Numbered from the stretch's first letter, positions 44,752 through 54,681 are shown. The stretch is DNA of 64,000 bases from Pseudopelagicola sp. (GCA_026195905.1 JAPHRE010000041.1:21345-85344), one strand, 5' to 3'. A program made the numbers and translations. The notes: generated from the letters alone by a model not told the origin.

Positions 44752-44913
44752 ATGAGCTTTCGCGACGATCATGAACTGCACAAACGCCGCCTTGGCCGCA
44801 ATGTCGGCCTTGCGCTGGTGTTGGCGGGGTTCATCGCCATCGTGTTCGGCCTGACCGTGGTCAAGGTCACGCGCGGCGATTACGAGCCCGAGAATGCAAA
44901 GGTGGCGAACTGA
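44752..44913 (+). CDS. Small single-helix protein between ctaB and ctaG, CoxF-like
   Basis: 53 residues from an ATG one base after the ctaB stop region. The N-terminus is charged ([14 protein letters not shown]) and is followed by one transmembrane helix ([20 protein letters not shown]). Its stop overlaps the ctaG start (TGATG). Small proteins in this slot are annotated CoxF or oxidase assembly proteins in relatives. The function is inferred from location alone. Confidence 0.75.
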   Translation: MSFRDDHELHKRRLGRNVGLALVLAGFIAIVFGLTVVKVTRGDYEPENAKVAN

Positions 44914-45488
44914 TGGCAATGGACCCGAAAACCAAAACTCTTGCCCAGACCCTCGGCGTTGTTGTGACAATGGGTGCGCTCGCTTGGGCGTCGGTGCCGT
45001 TTTACGACTGGTTTTGCCGGGTGACAGGCTTTGGCGGCACGACGGGCGTTGCCGAGGCGGGCGCGGGCGAAATCCTGGACCAAACCATCAAGATCCGTTT
45101 TGACGCGAGCAAGGAGCGGGACTTTGCGTGGGAATTCAAGCCGGTCCAGCGCACGATGGATATCCGCATCGGGGAAACCGGGCTGGCCTTCTATGAAGCC
45201 TACAACCCCACCGACCGCCCCATTGCCGGCTCGGCGAGCTACAATGTGTTCCCCTACGAGGCGGGCGGATATTTCATCAAGATCGACTGTTTCTGCTTTG
45301 AGGAACAGGTGCTTCAGCCCGGCGAACGCGTCACGATGCCTGTCTCGTTCTATGTCGACCCCGAGATGGTCGAAGACCGTGACTCCAAATACGTGACTCA
45401 CATCACCCTGTCCTACACGTTCCACGAAATCGACCTGCCCGAGACCACAGCGGCTCTCGCGCAGGAAACAAAAACCGAAGTAAACTAA
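44913..45488 (+). CDS. ctaG: Cytochrome c oxidase assembly protein CtaG/Cox11
   Basis: 191 residues. One N-terminal anchor ([20 protein letters not shown]) is followed by the copper-binding domain with the pair of cysteines in [10 protein letters not shown], and [11 protein letters not shown], both typical of Cox11. It delivers copper to CuB of subunit I. Its start overlaps the previous stop, so translation is coupled. Confidence 0.96.
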   Translation: MAMDPKTKTLAQTLGVVVTMGALAWASVPFYDWFCRVTGFGGTTGVAEAGAGEILDQTIKIRFDASKERDFAWEFKPVQRTMDIRIGETGLAFYEAYNPTDRPIAGSASYNVFPYEAGGYFIKIDCFCFEEQVLQPGERVTMPVSFYVDPEMVEDRDSKYVTHITLSYTFHEIDLPETTAALAQETKTEVN

Positions 45489-45516
45489 GAAGCCTTCCAA
45501 CGAGGGAATAACGAAA

Positions 45517-46326
45517 ATGGCGCACGCTAAGAACCACGACTACCATATTTTGCCGCCGTCGATCTGGCCCCTTCTGGGCTCGGTCGGGGCGTTTATCATG
45601 CTCTTCGGGGCTGTCCTTTGGATGGCCAACGATATGCCTTGGATGTTCCTGATCGGCCTTGTGGTCGTTCTTTATACCATGTTCGGCTGGTGGTCGGACG
45701 TTGTTGCCGAGGGCAACAATGGTGTGGACCATACGCCGGTTGTGCAGATCGGCCTGCGCTATGGGTTCATCCTCTTCATCATGTCCGAGGTGATGTTCTT
45801 CGCGGCGTGGTTCTGGAGCTTCTTCAAACACGCGCTGTATCCGATGCATCCCGAGGGTCTCAGCCCCGCCGTTGACGGCATCTGGCCACCTGCCGGGATC
45901 GAGACATTCGACCCGTGGCATCTTCCGCTGATCAATACGCTGATCCTGCTCTGCTCGGGCATGGCGGCAACCTGGGCGCACCACGCGCTAGCGCATGAGG
46001 ACAACCGCGAAGATACGAAATGGGGTCTTGTGATCGCCATTGGTCTAGGCCTGATCTTTACCGCCTTCCAGGCCTATGAATATAGCCATGCGGCCTTTGG
46101 CTTCTCCGGCAACATCTACGGCGCAAACTTCTTCATGGCGACCGGGTTTCATGGGTTCCACGTTATCATCGGCACGATTTTCCTCTTCGTGTGCCTGATC
46201 CGTTTGACGAAGGGCCATTTCACCCGTGAAAACCACGTCGGCTTTGAGGCCGCCGCTTGGTATTGGCACTTTGTGGATGTGGTTTGGCTCTTCCTCTTTG
46301 CCGCCGTCTACATCTGGGGTGGCTAA
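45517..46326 (+). CDS. ctaE: Cytochrome c oxidase subunit III
   Basis: 269 residues with seven hydrophobic helices. Conserved pieces include [24 protein letters not shown] and the C-terminal [14 protein letters not shown]. It stabilises the aa3 oxidase core. A terminator follows directly. Confidence 0.97.
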   Translation: MAHAKNHDYHILPPSIWPLLGSVGAFIMLFGAVLWMANDMPWMFLIGLVVVLYTMFGWWSDVVAEGNNGVDHTPVVQIGLRYGFILFIMSEVMFFAAWFWSFFKHALYPMHPEGLSPAVDGIWPPAGIETFDPWHLPLINTLILLCSGMAATWAHHALAHEDNREDTKWGLVIAIGLGLIFTAFQAYEYSHAAFGFSGNIYGANFFMATGFHGFHVIIGTIFLFVCLIRLTKGHFTRENHVGFEAAAWYWHFVDVVWLFLFAAVYIWGG

Positions 46327-46379
46327 GCGCCAGATCGGGGTTTGAGGTTGAAAAGCCGCCCCCAAAGCACGTAAAGCAG

Positions 46380-46416
46380 GTCGCGGGTCGCCAAGGCTGC
46401 CCGCGACTTTTCTTTT
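46380..46416 (+). terminator. Intrinsic terminator after ctaE
   Basis: GTCGCGGG (46380-46387) pairs with CCCGCGAC (46400-46407), 12-base loop, followed by TTTTCTTTT. It sits before the surf1 ribosome-binding site, so surf1 and downstream genes depend on read-through or on another promoter. Confidence 0.85.
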
Positions 46417-46430
46417 GGAAGGAGCTTTCT

Positions 46431-47108
46431 TTGTCTCGTCTGATCCTGCCTCTTGTCTTTGGTATCGTCGGCACGGCGATCCTTGTGTCTCTGGGCACAT
46501 GGCAGGTGCGGCGGCTGGCCGAGAAAGAGGCCTATCTCGCAGCGATCGAGGCCCGGATTGGCGATGCACCAGTCAGTGTGCCGATGACCCCCGACGCGAC
46601 GGCCGACCGCTTCCTTGCCGTGACGACCACCGGCACCATGACGGATGACGAGCTGCACGTCCTCGTATCGACGAAAACTCTCGGTGCGGGATATCGCATC
46701 ATCGCCGCCTTCGAGACCGAAGAGGGCCGTCGTGTGATGATAGACCGCGGCTTTGTGGCGCTCGAAGACAAGGACGCGCCGCGCCAGACCGGTGCGATGC
46801 GCCTCAGTGGCAACCTCCATTGGCCCGAAGAAATAGACAGCTTTACACCCGATAATGATGTGGCCGGGAATATCTGGTTCTCCCGCGATGTGCCAACAAT
46901 GGCGACGGCCCTTGGAACAGAGCCAATCCTCATCATCGCGCGTCAATCGTCGCCAAGCGATCCGCGTGTCACGCCCTTGCCGGTGGACACGTCGGGAATC
47001 CCCAACGATCACCTCGAATATATCGTGACTTGGTATGGACTGGCGATTGTATGGGCGCTGATGACGCTTTATTACCTCCTGCGCATGCGCAAACCGAAAA
47101 AGGCCTGA
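46431..47108 (+). CDS. SURF1-family cytochrome oxidase assembly protein
   Basis: 225 residues from a TTG start at 46431 with AAGGAG six bases upstream; the longer open frame overlaps ctaE and the terminator. Two transmembrane helices flank a periplasmic domain: N-terminal LPLVFGIVGTAILVSLGTWQ and C-terminal YGLAIVWALMTLYYLLR. GTWQVRR is the SURF1 signature. It inserts haem a into subunit I. Confidence 0.92.
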   Translation: MSRLILPLVFGIVGTAILVSLGTWQVRRLAEKEAYLAAIEARIGDAPVSVPMTPDATADRFLAVTTTGTMTDDELHVLVSTKTLGAGYRIIAAFETEEGRRVMIDRGFVALEDKDAPRQTGAMRLSGNLHWPEEIDSFTPDNDVAGNIWFSRDVPTMATALGTEPILIIARQSSPSDPRVTPLPVDTSGIPNDHLEYIVTWYGLAIVWALMTLYYLLRMRKPKKA

Positions 47109-47113
47109 GTCTC

Positions 47114-48502
47114 GTGAAATACATCTCCACCCGCGGCAACGCCCCCGAACTCACCTTTGAAGAGGCGATGCTGACCGGCCTCGCGCGCGATGGGGGCCTC
47201 TATGTGCCCCAAACCATCCCCACGATGAGCCCCGATGAGATCGCCGCGCTGGCGGGCCTCCCCTATGAAGAGGCCGCTTTTCGGGTCATGAAACCCTTCA
47301 TCGGGGAGTGTTTTACCGATGAGGAGTTCAAAGGCATCATTGCCCGCGCCTATGAGGGCTTTCGCCACGACGCCCGCGCGCCGCTGGTGCAGCTTGGGGC
47401 GAACCATTTCCTTATGGAATTGTTCCACGGCCCCACGCTCGCGTTCAAAGATTTCGCCATGCAGCTTATCGGCCAATTGTTCCAATTCTCTCTGGCACGG
47501 CGGGGCGAGCGCGTAACCATCGTTGGCGCGACCTCGGGCGATACCGGCTCTGCCGCGATCGAAGCGTTCCGGGGGCTCGACAATGTCGATGTCTTTATCC
47601 TTTTCCCGCATGGTCGCGTGTCCGACATTCAGCGCAAACAGATGACGACGCCGGAGGATGCCAATGTCCATGCCCTTGCGCTTGATGGCGACTTTGACGA
47701 TTGTCAGGCCCGCCTCAAGGACATGTTCAACGATTTTGATTTCCGCGATGGTGTGCGCCTTGCCGGGGTCAACTCGATCAACTGGGCCCGTGTTCTGGCG
47801 CAGGTCGTTTATTACTTTACCACGGCGGCTTCCCTCGGCGCGCCGCACCGCAAGGTCTCGTTCACCGTGCCAACCGGCAATTTCGGCGATATCTTTGCGG
47901 GCTACATTGCCAAGAAAATGGGCCTGCCCATTGACCGTCTGGTGATCGCCACGAACCAGAACGACATCCTGCACCGCACGATGGAAACTTCCGCCTATAC
48001 CAAAGAGGGCGTGGTGGCCTCGATTTCGCCCTCTATGGACATTCAGGTCTCGTCCAATTTCGAGCGCGCGCTCTTTTTCGCCTATGATCGCGACGGCAAT
48101 GCCGTGGGCCAGCTTATGGATGAATTGTCCTCCGGTGCCTTCACGGTAAGCCAAGGCGCGATGCAAACCCTGCGTGAGGATTTTTCCTCGGGACGTGCGT
48201 CCGAGGCGGAAACCCTTGCGACGATCCAATGGGCCTTTGCGCATTGCGAAGAAGTGCTTTGTCCGCATTCGGCGGTTGGGGTAAAGGTCGCCAACGAACA
48301 CTTGGGCGAGACCCCGATGATTACGCTGGCCACGGCGCACCCGGCCAAATTCCCCGACGCCGTCGAACAGGCTATGGGCGCGCGCCCTGCGTTGCCGCCC
48401 CATATGGCGGATATGATGGACAAACCCGAACGCGTGACGCGGGTGCCCAATGATCTCGCCCACCTGACAACCCTGATTAAAGACCGGATTACATCACGTT
48501 GA
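47114..48502 (+). CDS. thrC: Threonine synthase
   Basis: 462 residues from a GTG, chosen because VKYISTRGNAPELTFEEA is the family's N-terminus. The PLP lysine lies in HGPTLAFKDFAMQ, and the phosphate loop is GATSGDTGSAA. It makes threonine from O-phosphohomoserine. Its stop overlaps the TTG start of the M16 peptidase. Confidence 0.96.
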   Translation: MKYISTRGNAPELTFEEAMLTGLARDGGLYVPQTIPTMSPDEIAALAGLPYEEAAFRVMKPFIGECFTDEEFKGIIARAYEGFRHDARAPLVQLGANHFLMELFHGPTLAFKDFAMQLIGQLFQFSLARRGERVTIVGATSGDTGSAAIEAFRGLDNVDVFILFPHGRVSDIQRKQMTTPEDANVHALALDGDFDDCQARLKDMFNDFDFRDGVRLAGVNSINWARVLAQVVYYFTTAASLGAPHRKVSFTVPTGNFGDIFAGYIAKKMGLPIDRLVIATNQNDILHRTMETSAYTKEGVVASISPSMDIQVSSNFERALFFAYDRDGNAVGQLMDELSSGAFTVSQGAMQTLREDFSSGRASEAETLATIQWAFAHCEEVLCPHSAVGVKVANEHLGETPMITLATAHPAKFPDAVEQAMGARPALPPHMADMMDKPERVTRVPNDLAHLTTLIKDRITSR

Positions 48503-49764
48503 CCACACAGCTTCACACCCTCGCCAATGGCTTTCGTATTGTGACCGAACACATGCCCGGCCTCGAATCTGCGTCGATTGGCATCTGGGTCAATGCCGGC
48601 GGACGCCATGAACGGCGGACGCAAAACGGCATTGCGCATTTCCTTGAACATATGGCGTTCAAAGGCACAAAACGGCGCAGCGCGCTTGATATCGCCGAGG
48701 CGATTGAGGACGTGGGCGGCTATATCAACGCCTATACGAGCCGCGAAGTGACGGCCTATTACGCTCGTGTGCTCAAGAACGATGTGGCGCTGGCGCTGGA
48801 TGTGATCGGGGATATCGTCCTCAACCCGGTGTTCGACCAAAGCGAGATCGAGGTCGAGCGCGGCGTTATCCTGCAGGAAATCGGGCAGGCGCTCGATACG
48901 CCCGACGATGTGATCTTTGATTGGCTTCAGGAACGCGCCTACCCGGATCAACCCATCGGCCGGACCATCCTTGGTGCCGAAGAACGTGTGCGCGCCTTTG
49001 GGCGCGAGGATCTCGCCGGGTTCGTGTCCGAACATTATCGCCCTGAAAACATGGTGCTCGCCGCAACCGGCGCGGTCGATCACGACATGATCGTGCGCCT
49101 TGCTGAAGACCTGTTTGGGCATCTCAAAGGCGGACGCGCCATGCCGCTCGATCCGGCCCGTTTTGTCGGCGGCGAATATCGCACGGAAAAAACCCTCGAA
49201 CAGGCGCATATGGCGCTTGGCTTTGAGGGGCCGGACTATTGCGACCCGGATATCTATACTGCGCAAATCTACGCCACGGCCCTTGGGGGCGGCATGTCTT
49301 CGCGCCTGTTTCAGGAAATCCGCGAACGCCGGGGCTTGTGCTATACGATCTATTCGCAGGCCGGCGCCTACGCCGATACTGGCATGATGACGATCTACGC
49401 GGGCACCTCTGCGGCACAAATCGGCGATTTGTGCCGCGTTACCATTGAAGAACTCAAGCGCGCTGCCGAAGGCATGAACACTGAGGAAATCGCCCGCGCC
49501 CGCACCCAGATGAAGGCGGGGTTGCTGATGGGTCTTGAAAGCCCGTCGAGCCGCGCCGAGCGTCTTGCGCGGCTGTTGGCGATTTGGGGATATGTGCCCT
49601 CGCTGCATGAAACCGTCGAGCGGATCGACGCAGTATCGGATGCCGATGTGCGCCGTTTTGCCGAACATATGGCCGTTGAGGCCCGTCCCGCGCTTGCCCT
49701 ATATGGCCCTGTTTCTGCTGCGCCCGATCTTGATGCGCTGCAAGACCTGCGGCGTGCCGCCTGA
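48499..49764 (+). CDS. M16-family zinc peptidase, processing-peptidase type
   Basis: 421 residues from a TTG that overlaps the thrC TGA. The inverted zinc motif HFLEH is at residues 47-51, and the third ligand region (EVERGVILQEI) is present, so it is probably active. Similar proteins are related to mitochondrial processing peptidase beta subunit. Substrate unknown. It shares a stop/start base with the following acetyltransferase gene. Confidence 0.9.
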   Translation: MTTQLHTLANGFRIVTEHMPGLESASIGIWVNAGGRHERRTQNGIAHFLEHMAFKGTKRRSALDIAEAIEDVGGYINAYTSREVTAYYARVLKNDVALALDVIGDIVLNPVFDQSEIEVERGVILQEIGQALDTPDDVIFDWLQERAYPDQPIGRTILGAEERVRAFGREDLAGFVSEHYRPENMVLAATGAVDHDMIVRLAEDLFGHLKGGRAMPLDPARFVGGEYRTEKTLEQAHMALGFEGPDYCDPDIYTAQIYATALGGGMSSRLFQEIRERRGLCYTIYSQAGAYADTGMMTIYAGTSAAQIGDLCRVTIEELKRAAEGMNTEEIARARTQMKAGLLMGLESPSSRAERLARLLAIWGYVPSLHETVERIDAVSDADVRRFAEHMAVEARPALALYGPVSAAPDLDALQDLRRAA

Positions 49765-50354
49765 TGCGGCTGGGGCGGCGCAAGGTCCGTATCGAGACAG
49801 AGCGCCTGACCCTGCGCCCGCCGATGCACGCCGATTTTCGGTCTTGGTCGGCCCTGCGCAGTGAGAGCACCGAGTTCCTCACACCGTGGGAACCGGCATG
49901 GTCCGTCGATCACCTGAGCCGCAAAAGTTTTACCAACCGCGTCTACTGGGCACAGCGCGCCATCAATGGCGGCACTGCCTTGCCGCTATTCCTGATTAGG
50001 CGCTCGGATGACATGCTCCTTGGCGCGATCACCCTCGACAATATCCGCCGTGGCCCGTCGCAGGCCGGGACGCTGGGCTATTGGATCGGCGAGCGCCATA
50101 CCCGGCAGGGCTATATGCGCGAAACCATCGAAGCAGTGGTGCACCATGCCTTCAATCAGATCGACCTAAGCCGCATTGAGGCCGCTTGCCTGCCCGAAAA
50201 CATTGCCTCGCGCGGGGTGCTTGAGAAATCGGGTTTCAAATATGAAGGCGTCGCTCAAAGCTACCTTCAGATCAATGGCCGCTGGCGCACCCATGTGCTT
50301 TATGCCGCGCTGCGCAGTGACCGGCGCGGGCGTACATTGGTCGGACAGGCCTGA
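49764..50354 (+). CDS. GNAT acetyltransferase, RimJ/RimL-like
   Basis: 196 residues, start overlapping the peptidase stop by one base. The motif A region is GYWIGERHTRQGYMRETIEA, with the late block NIASRGVLEKSGF; this pattern is seen in ribosomal-protein N-acetyltransferases. Substrate not shown by sequence. Confidence 0.87.
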   Translation: MRLGRRKVRIETERLTLRPPMHADFRSWSALRSESTEFLTPWEPAWSVDHLSRKSFTNRVYWAQRAINGGTALPLFLIRRSDDMLLGAITLDNIRRGPSQAGTLGYWIGERHTRQGYMRETIEAVVHHAFNQIDLSRIEAACLPENIASRGVLEKSGFKYEGVAQSYLQINGRWRTHVLYAALRSDRRGRTLVGQA

Positions 50355-50471
50355 GCCAGCCCAAGAGGGCGTGCCTTATGTCTGCGCGCCTCGCGCAATC
50401 TGGCAATATTCCATTTGCGCCCCCGCGCTTCCTGCGTGACCCCTGAACCCTGCCCATGCTAGGAGAGGGCC

Positions 50472-51884
50472 ATGAGTCTCAATTCCGTGTCTTCCGCCTT
50501 CCTTGACGATCTTGCCACGCGCCTGCCAGCCGATACGCTGCGCAGGCCCGAGCCGCGCTACCTTGAAGAGCCGCGAGGCCGCTTCGAAGGGCACCCCAAC
50601 GCCGCCCTTGCCTTGCCGCGAAGCGTTCAGGACGTCGCAACCATCGTCACCGCCTGCAACGCCGCCCGTGTGGCCGTCGTGCCCTATGGCGGCGGCACCG
50701 GACTTGTTGGCGGACAGGTGATGCCGGACGGGCCTCTGCCGCTTATCCTGTCGCTTGAGCGCATGAATAAAATCCGCGCGGTGCATCCGCTGGAAAACGT
50801 CCTCGTGGCTGAAGCCGGCGCGATCCTCGCCGATGTGCAGGCCGCCGCCGAAGGCGCCGATCGCCTGTTTCCCCTGTCGCTTGCCGCCGAAGGCACGGCC
50901 CGCATTGGGGGCAATCTCGCGACCAATGCCGGGGGGGTGAATGTCTTGCGCTATGGCAATACCCGCGACCTCTGTCTCGGGCTGGAAGCGGTCTTGCCCA
51001 GCGGTGACATCTGGAACGGCCTGACCCGACTGCGCAAGGACAATACCGGCTATGACCTGCGCGGCCTGCTGGTTGGTTCCGAAGGCTCGCTCGGGATCAT
51101 CACCGCCGCCGCCCTAAAGCTGTCGCCGCGCCCGGCGTCGCTCGGCACCGCGCTGATGGTCGTGACCGATCCCGCCGCCGCCCTGCGTCTGCTTGAACTG
51201 GCCCGCGATCATGTGGGCGAGGCCGTGTCCGCCTTCGAGATCATGCACCGCCAAGGCCCGGATTTTGTGGCCGAGACCTTGCCCGATATCCGCCAGCCCT
51301 TCGCCGACCCGCCTGACTGGATGGTGCTTGTCGAGCTTGGCATGTCGCACAACGCAGAGACCGCCCTTGAGGCGCTTTTCGCGGCCGCGCTTGATGCGGG
51401 GTTGGTGCATGACGGGTTGATTGCGCAAAATGCCGGGCAACGCGCTGATTTTTGGTCCTTGCGCGAACATATCCCGGTCGCCAACAAACGGATCGGCTCG
51501 ATCTGTAGCCACGATATCGCGCTCCCGCTGACCGCCTTGCCAGACTTCATTGACGAGGCCGGAAAGGCGCTTGCCGCGCTCGGGGATTTTCGGGTGAACT
51601 GTTTCGGGCATCTCGGCGATGGCAACCTGCATTACAACGTGTTCCCGGCCAAGGGCCGCGACCGCGCCGAATACGATCCCCTGCGCGATCGGGTCAAATC
51701 CGTCGTGCACGACCTTGTTGCTGCCTATGATGGCTCTTTTAGCGCCGAACACGGCGTCGGGCGCTTCAAAACCGGGGATTTGCAACGTTACGGCGATCCG
51801 GCGAAACTCGCCGCGATGCGCGCCATCAAGACGGCGCTTGATCCAAACGGGATCATGAATCCGGGCGTGGTGCTTGAGGCCTGA
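50472..51884 (+). CDS. FAD-linked 2-hydroxyacid dehydrogenase (GlcD/D-2-hydroxyglutarate type)
   Basis: 470 residues. The PCMH FAD-binding fold shows PYGGGTGLVGGQ and IGGNLATNAGGVNVLRYGN. The C-terminal domain has CFGHLGDGNLHYN and SAEHGVG, as in D-lactate and D-2-hydroxyglutarate dehydrogenases. It oxidises a D-2-hydroxyacid, probably passing electrons to the quinone pool or ETF. Exact substrate unknown. Confidence 0.87.
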   Translation: MSLNSVSSAFLDDLATRLPADTLRRPEPRYLEEPRGRFEGHPNAALALPRSVQDVATIVTACNAARVAVVPYGGGTGLVGGQVMPDGPLPLILSLERMNKIRAVHPLENVLVAEAGAILADVQAAAEGADRLFPLSLAAEGTARIGGNLATNAGGVNVLRYGNTRDLCLGLEAVLPSGDIWNGLTRLRKDNTGYDLRGLLVGSEGSLGIITAAALKLSPRPASLGTALMVVTDPAAALRLLELARDHVGEAVSAFEIMHRQGPDFVAETLPDIRQPFADPPDWMVLVELGMSHNAETALEALFAAALDAGLVHDGLIAQNAGQRADFWSLREHIPVANKRIGSICSHDIALPLTALPDFIDEAGKALAALGDFRVNCFGHLGDGNLHYNVFPAKGRDRAEYDPLRDRVKSVVHDLVAAYDGSFSAEHGVGRFKTGDLQRYGDPAKLAAMRAIKTALDPNGIMNPGVVLEA

Positions 51885-51912
51885 GCGCACAAAGCCCCCT
51901 CATTCGCGCGCT

Positions 51913-52455
51913 TCAGAGTCCCTCGAACTCGCATAGAACCGAAACATTGACGCCCATCTCTTCGAGCTTCTTGCGCCCGCCAAGCTCTGGCAGGTCGATA
52001 ATAAAGGAGCAGGCGATAATTTCGCCGCCAAGCCGCTCAATGAGTTTGATCCCGGCCTCTGCCGTGCCGCCGGTCGCAAGAAGATCATCGACCACGAGGA
52101 TTTTCTCGCCCGCTTCAATGGCATCATCGTGAATCTCGACGATGGCCTCGCCGTATTCAAGTTTATAATCTTGCGAGATCGTGGTGCCGGGGAGCTTGCC
52201 CTTCTTTCGGATTGGCACAAAACCGACCGAAAGCTGATGCGCAATTGCCCCACCAAGGATAAAGCCGCGCGCCTCAAGCCCGACCACCTTGTCGATCCGT
52301 TCGCCCGCGAACGGATGCAACATCTGGTCAATCGCCATGCGAAACCCGCGCGGGTCCGCAAAGAGCGTCGTCACATCGCGGAACATGATCCCTTCATGCG
52401 GAAAATCCACGATTGTGCGGATATAGTCCCTGACGTCCGTGCTCTTGATGGCCAT
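51913..52455 (-). CDS. apt: Adenine phosphoribosyltransferase
   Basis: 180 residues. The PRPP-binding motif is [16 protein letters not shown], and the N-terminal [14 protein letters not shown] is typical of Apt. It converts adenine plus PRPP to AMP. The adenine would come from MTA phosphorylase encoded nearby, so the two form a salvage route, though the RHH and LysE genes lie between them. Confidence 0.96.
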   Translation of the reverse strand: MAIKSTDVRDYIRTIVDFPHEGIMFRDVTTLFADPRGFRMAIDQMLHPFAGERIDKVVGLEARGFILGGAIAHQLSVGFVPIRKKGKLPGTTISQDYKLEYGEAIVEIHDDAIEAGEKILVVDDLLATGGTAEAGIKLIERLGGEIIACSFIIDLPELGGRKKLEEMGVNVSVLCEFEGL

Positions 52456-52688
52456 GAGTGTCCCCTTTTTTGTCGAGAACAGCTATTACCCAAGCGCCTT
52501 CTGCGTGCAAGAGGCGCATGGGCGCAGGGCGGGGCGATTGGCGGCTGCGATAGGTAAAACCCGGTGCCTTGCTCTAGGGCGTTTCCTGTTGATCCCGCTG
52601 GTCCTGACGACAAGAGGTTTTGCCGCAAACAAATGGCGTCATTTGCTCTTTTCTTTCTGTGTGAGCCTCGCTAGAACCGTGTAGCGTG

Positions 52689-52709
52689 TGTATATAACAT
52701 GTATATACA
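52689..52709. promoter_or_regulatory. Two-copy AT-rich operator before the small RHH gene
   Basis: TGTATATAAC (52689-52698) and TGTATATACA (52700-52709) are near repeats 11 bases apart; the second is a perfect 10-base palindrome. Together they also make an inverted repeat, GTATATA/TATATAC, with a 5-base centre. It lies 43 bases upstream of the RHH start, the right size and phase for cooperative RHH dimers. Confidence 0.55.
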
Positions 52710-52752
52710 ATACATCAAAAGTTATCGACCCTTCAGGCGAGAACCGGAGCAG

Positions 52753-52926
52753 ATGGCGAAGAAAGACGACAAGAAAGCCACCAAAAAGGATAGCCAACTT
52801 GTCCTGCGCCTCGACAAGGCCGAGCGCGATGCCTTCGTTGACCTGTGTAAGGACATGGACACAAGCGCAGCGCGGGAAATCAGGCGCTTCATTCGTGATT
52901 TCATAAAAGAAAACGGCACAGACTAA
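52753..52926 (+). CDS. Small ribbon-helix-helix type DNA-binding protein
   Basis: 57 residues from the ATG at 52753, with CGGAG upstream; the longer frame to 52699 would overlap the operator. A lysine-rich head (KKDDKKATKKD) is followed by SQLVLRLDKAERDAF, the ribbon strand, and two helices ending IRRFIRDFIKE. Similar small RHH proteins occur in related genomes without a clear role. It is placed between apt and a LysE gene and is convergent with the latter. Confidence 0.75.
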   Translation: MAKKDDKKATKKDSQLVLRLDKAERDAFVDLCKDMDTSAAREIRRFIRDFIKENGTD

Positions 52927-52956
52927 ACCGCCCGTGCCGTCCGCCTTGCGTCGTTT

Positions 52957-53586
52957 TTAAGCCGCGCGTTTGAGGCTTGCGGTCAAAATTCCCATACCCA
53001 TCAACGTCACACCGCCAAGCCGCGTCAAGGCACGAATGACCGACGGTCGGGCGATCTTCTGGCGCAGCTTGTCGGCCAAGAGCGCATAGGCCAGCGCGTT
53101 GAGCGCCGCGAGCCCCACAAAGGTCGCGATCATGACGGTGAACTGTGGCGCGATGGCGCGGGTCGGATCAAGGAACTGCGGCACGAAGGCGATAAAGAAC
53201 CCGATGCTCTTGGGATTAAGTGCAGTGACCGCCGCAGCATGGCCGAAAATCCCATGCGCCGCGCGTTTCGGTGTCGAGAGAAGGTCGGGCGCGTCCGCAT
53301 GTCCCGCCCCGCGCAGCATCTTATAGCCCAGCCATATGAGATAGACCGCCCCGACCCATTTCAGCACCGTAAAGGCGGTCGCGGAGGCCAAAACCAAGGC
53401 ACCAAGCCCAAGCAGCGAGGCGGTCATGGCGATAAGATCCCCAAGCGCCACTCCGGCGGCGGTTGCCAGGGCGACACCGCGCCCTTGGCTCAGGGCATAA
53501 GACAACACAAGAAGGATCGTCGGGCCGGGGATGATAAGCAACACCGTCGAGGCGGCGACAAAGGCAAGCCAGATATCGAAACTCAT
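52957..53586 (-). CDS. LysE-family amino acid exporter
   Basis: 209 residues with six predicted helices. The LysE signature is in PGPTILLVLSYALSQGRG and the first loop (VALATAAGVALGDLIAM). It may export amino acids or related metabolites. Its ATG overlaps the stop of MTA phosphorylase by four bases, so the pair is translated together. Confidence 0.9.
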   Translation of the reverse strand: MSFDIWLAFVAASTVLLIIPGPTILLVLSYALSQGRGVALATAAGVALGDLIAMTASLLGLGALVLASATAFTVLKWVGAVYLIWLGYKMLRGAGHADAPDLLSTPKRAAHGIFGHAAAVTALNPKSIGFFIAFVPQFLDPTRAIAPQFTVMIATFVGLAALNALAYALLADKLRQKIARPSVIRALTRLGGVTLMGMGILTASLKRAA

Positions 53587-54458
53587 CCCAAAACTCTCCC
53601 CGCGATGGGTTTCAACCGCTCGACAACCTGAGGATCGCGGGCCTCTGGTGCGGTCAGGATGGCAAATTCAAGCGCCCGGTCACACCCACAGGGGCATGCG
53701 TCGCGCGCGCGCCCAAGCAGCCCCGGAAGCCGACGCACAAGGTTGCGGCCCTTGTCGGCATTGCCAGTGAGCGTTTTGATGATCTCGGTCACATCGACCT
53801 CACCATGATCGGGATGCCAGCTATCGTAATCCGTCACCATAGCGACCGAAGTATAGCAAAGCTCTGCCTCGCGGGCGAGTTTCGCCTCGGGCATATTGGT
53901 CATGCCAATCACGTCGCAGCCCCAGCTTTCGCGATACATCTTCGATTCCGCCAGGGTGGAAAATTGCGGCCCCTCCATCACAAGATAGGTGCCGCCCTTG
54001 TGGACCCGGATGTCCGCATCTTGCGCCGCCGTGAAACAGGCCTCGCCAAGCCGGTTACAGGTCGGATGCGCGACGCTCACATGCGCGACAAGGCCTGGGC
54101 CGAAAAAGCTCTTTTCTCGGGTGAAACTGCGGTCAATATACTGGTCTATAACGACGAAATCGCCCGGCGCCATGTTCTCGCGAAACGAGCCGACCGCCGA
54201 AACCGAAATCACATCCGTGACCCCGATTTGTTTCAGCGCCGCGATATTGGCGCGGTAGGGGACGGAGCTGGGCGTATGCACATGGCCGCGGCCGTGCCGG
54301 GGCAAAAAAGCCATTTTTACCCCATCCAGCACCCCGGTCAGGATCGCATCCGAGGGCTTGCCCCATGCGGTCTCGATCGCCTGCCATTCGGCATTTTGCA
54401 AACCGTCGATGTCATAGATTCCCGAACCGCCAATGACGGCGATCATCGTCTCGCCCAT
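53583..54458 (-). CDS. mtnP: S-methyl-5'-thioadenosine phosphorylase
   Basis: 291 residues from the ATG at 54458 with AGGAG upstream. The N-terminal phosphate loop is VIGGSGIYDID, and the specificity region is MEGPQFSTLAESKMYR with GMTNMPEAKLAREAE. It splits MTA into adenine and methylthioribose-1-phosphate. Connects with apt. Confidence 0.95.
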   Translation of the reverse strand: MGETMIAVIGGSGIYDIDGLQNAEWQAIETAWGKPSDAILTGVLDGVKMAFLPRHGRGHVHTPSSVPYRANIAALKQIGVTDVISVSAVGSFRENMAPGDFVVIDQYIDRSFTREKSFFGPGLVAHVSVAHPTCNRLGEACFTAAQDADIRVHKGGTYLVMEGPQFSTLAESKMYRESWGCDVIGMTNMPEAKLAREAELCYTSVAMVTDYDSWHPDHGEVDVTEIIKTLTGNADKGRNLVRRLPGLLGRARDACPCGCDRALEFAILTAPEARDPQVVERLKPIAGRVLG

Positions 54459-54681
54459 GTTTCTCTCCTGCTGCTGTGGTGCGCCCATTCTTGGCGTGGC
54501 AGGGCACGCTTGGCAATGTGGGCGGCGCGCAAAACTGGATCAATCATACCCGAACGCTCACTTTTGCCGCACCGCTTGGACGGACCTCCTCTCTCTATGG
54601 CGCGGCCCCGCCTTGCGCGTGGCGCAAAGTTCCGCTAGGGCCAAAGCCGCGAACCTACCCGAAAATTGACAGGTCATTTAC

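Noticed and set aside
52760..52926. Antitoxin of a toxin-antitoxin pair
   Set aside because: The RHH gene is alone; both neighbours (apt and LysE) are on the other strand and are housekeeping or transport genes.
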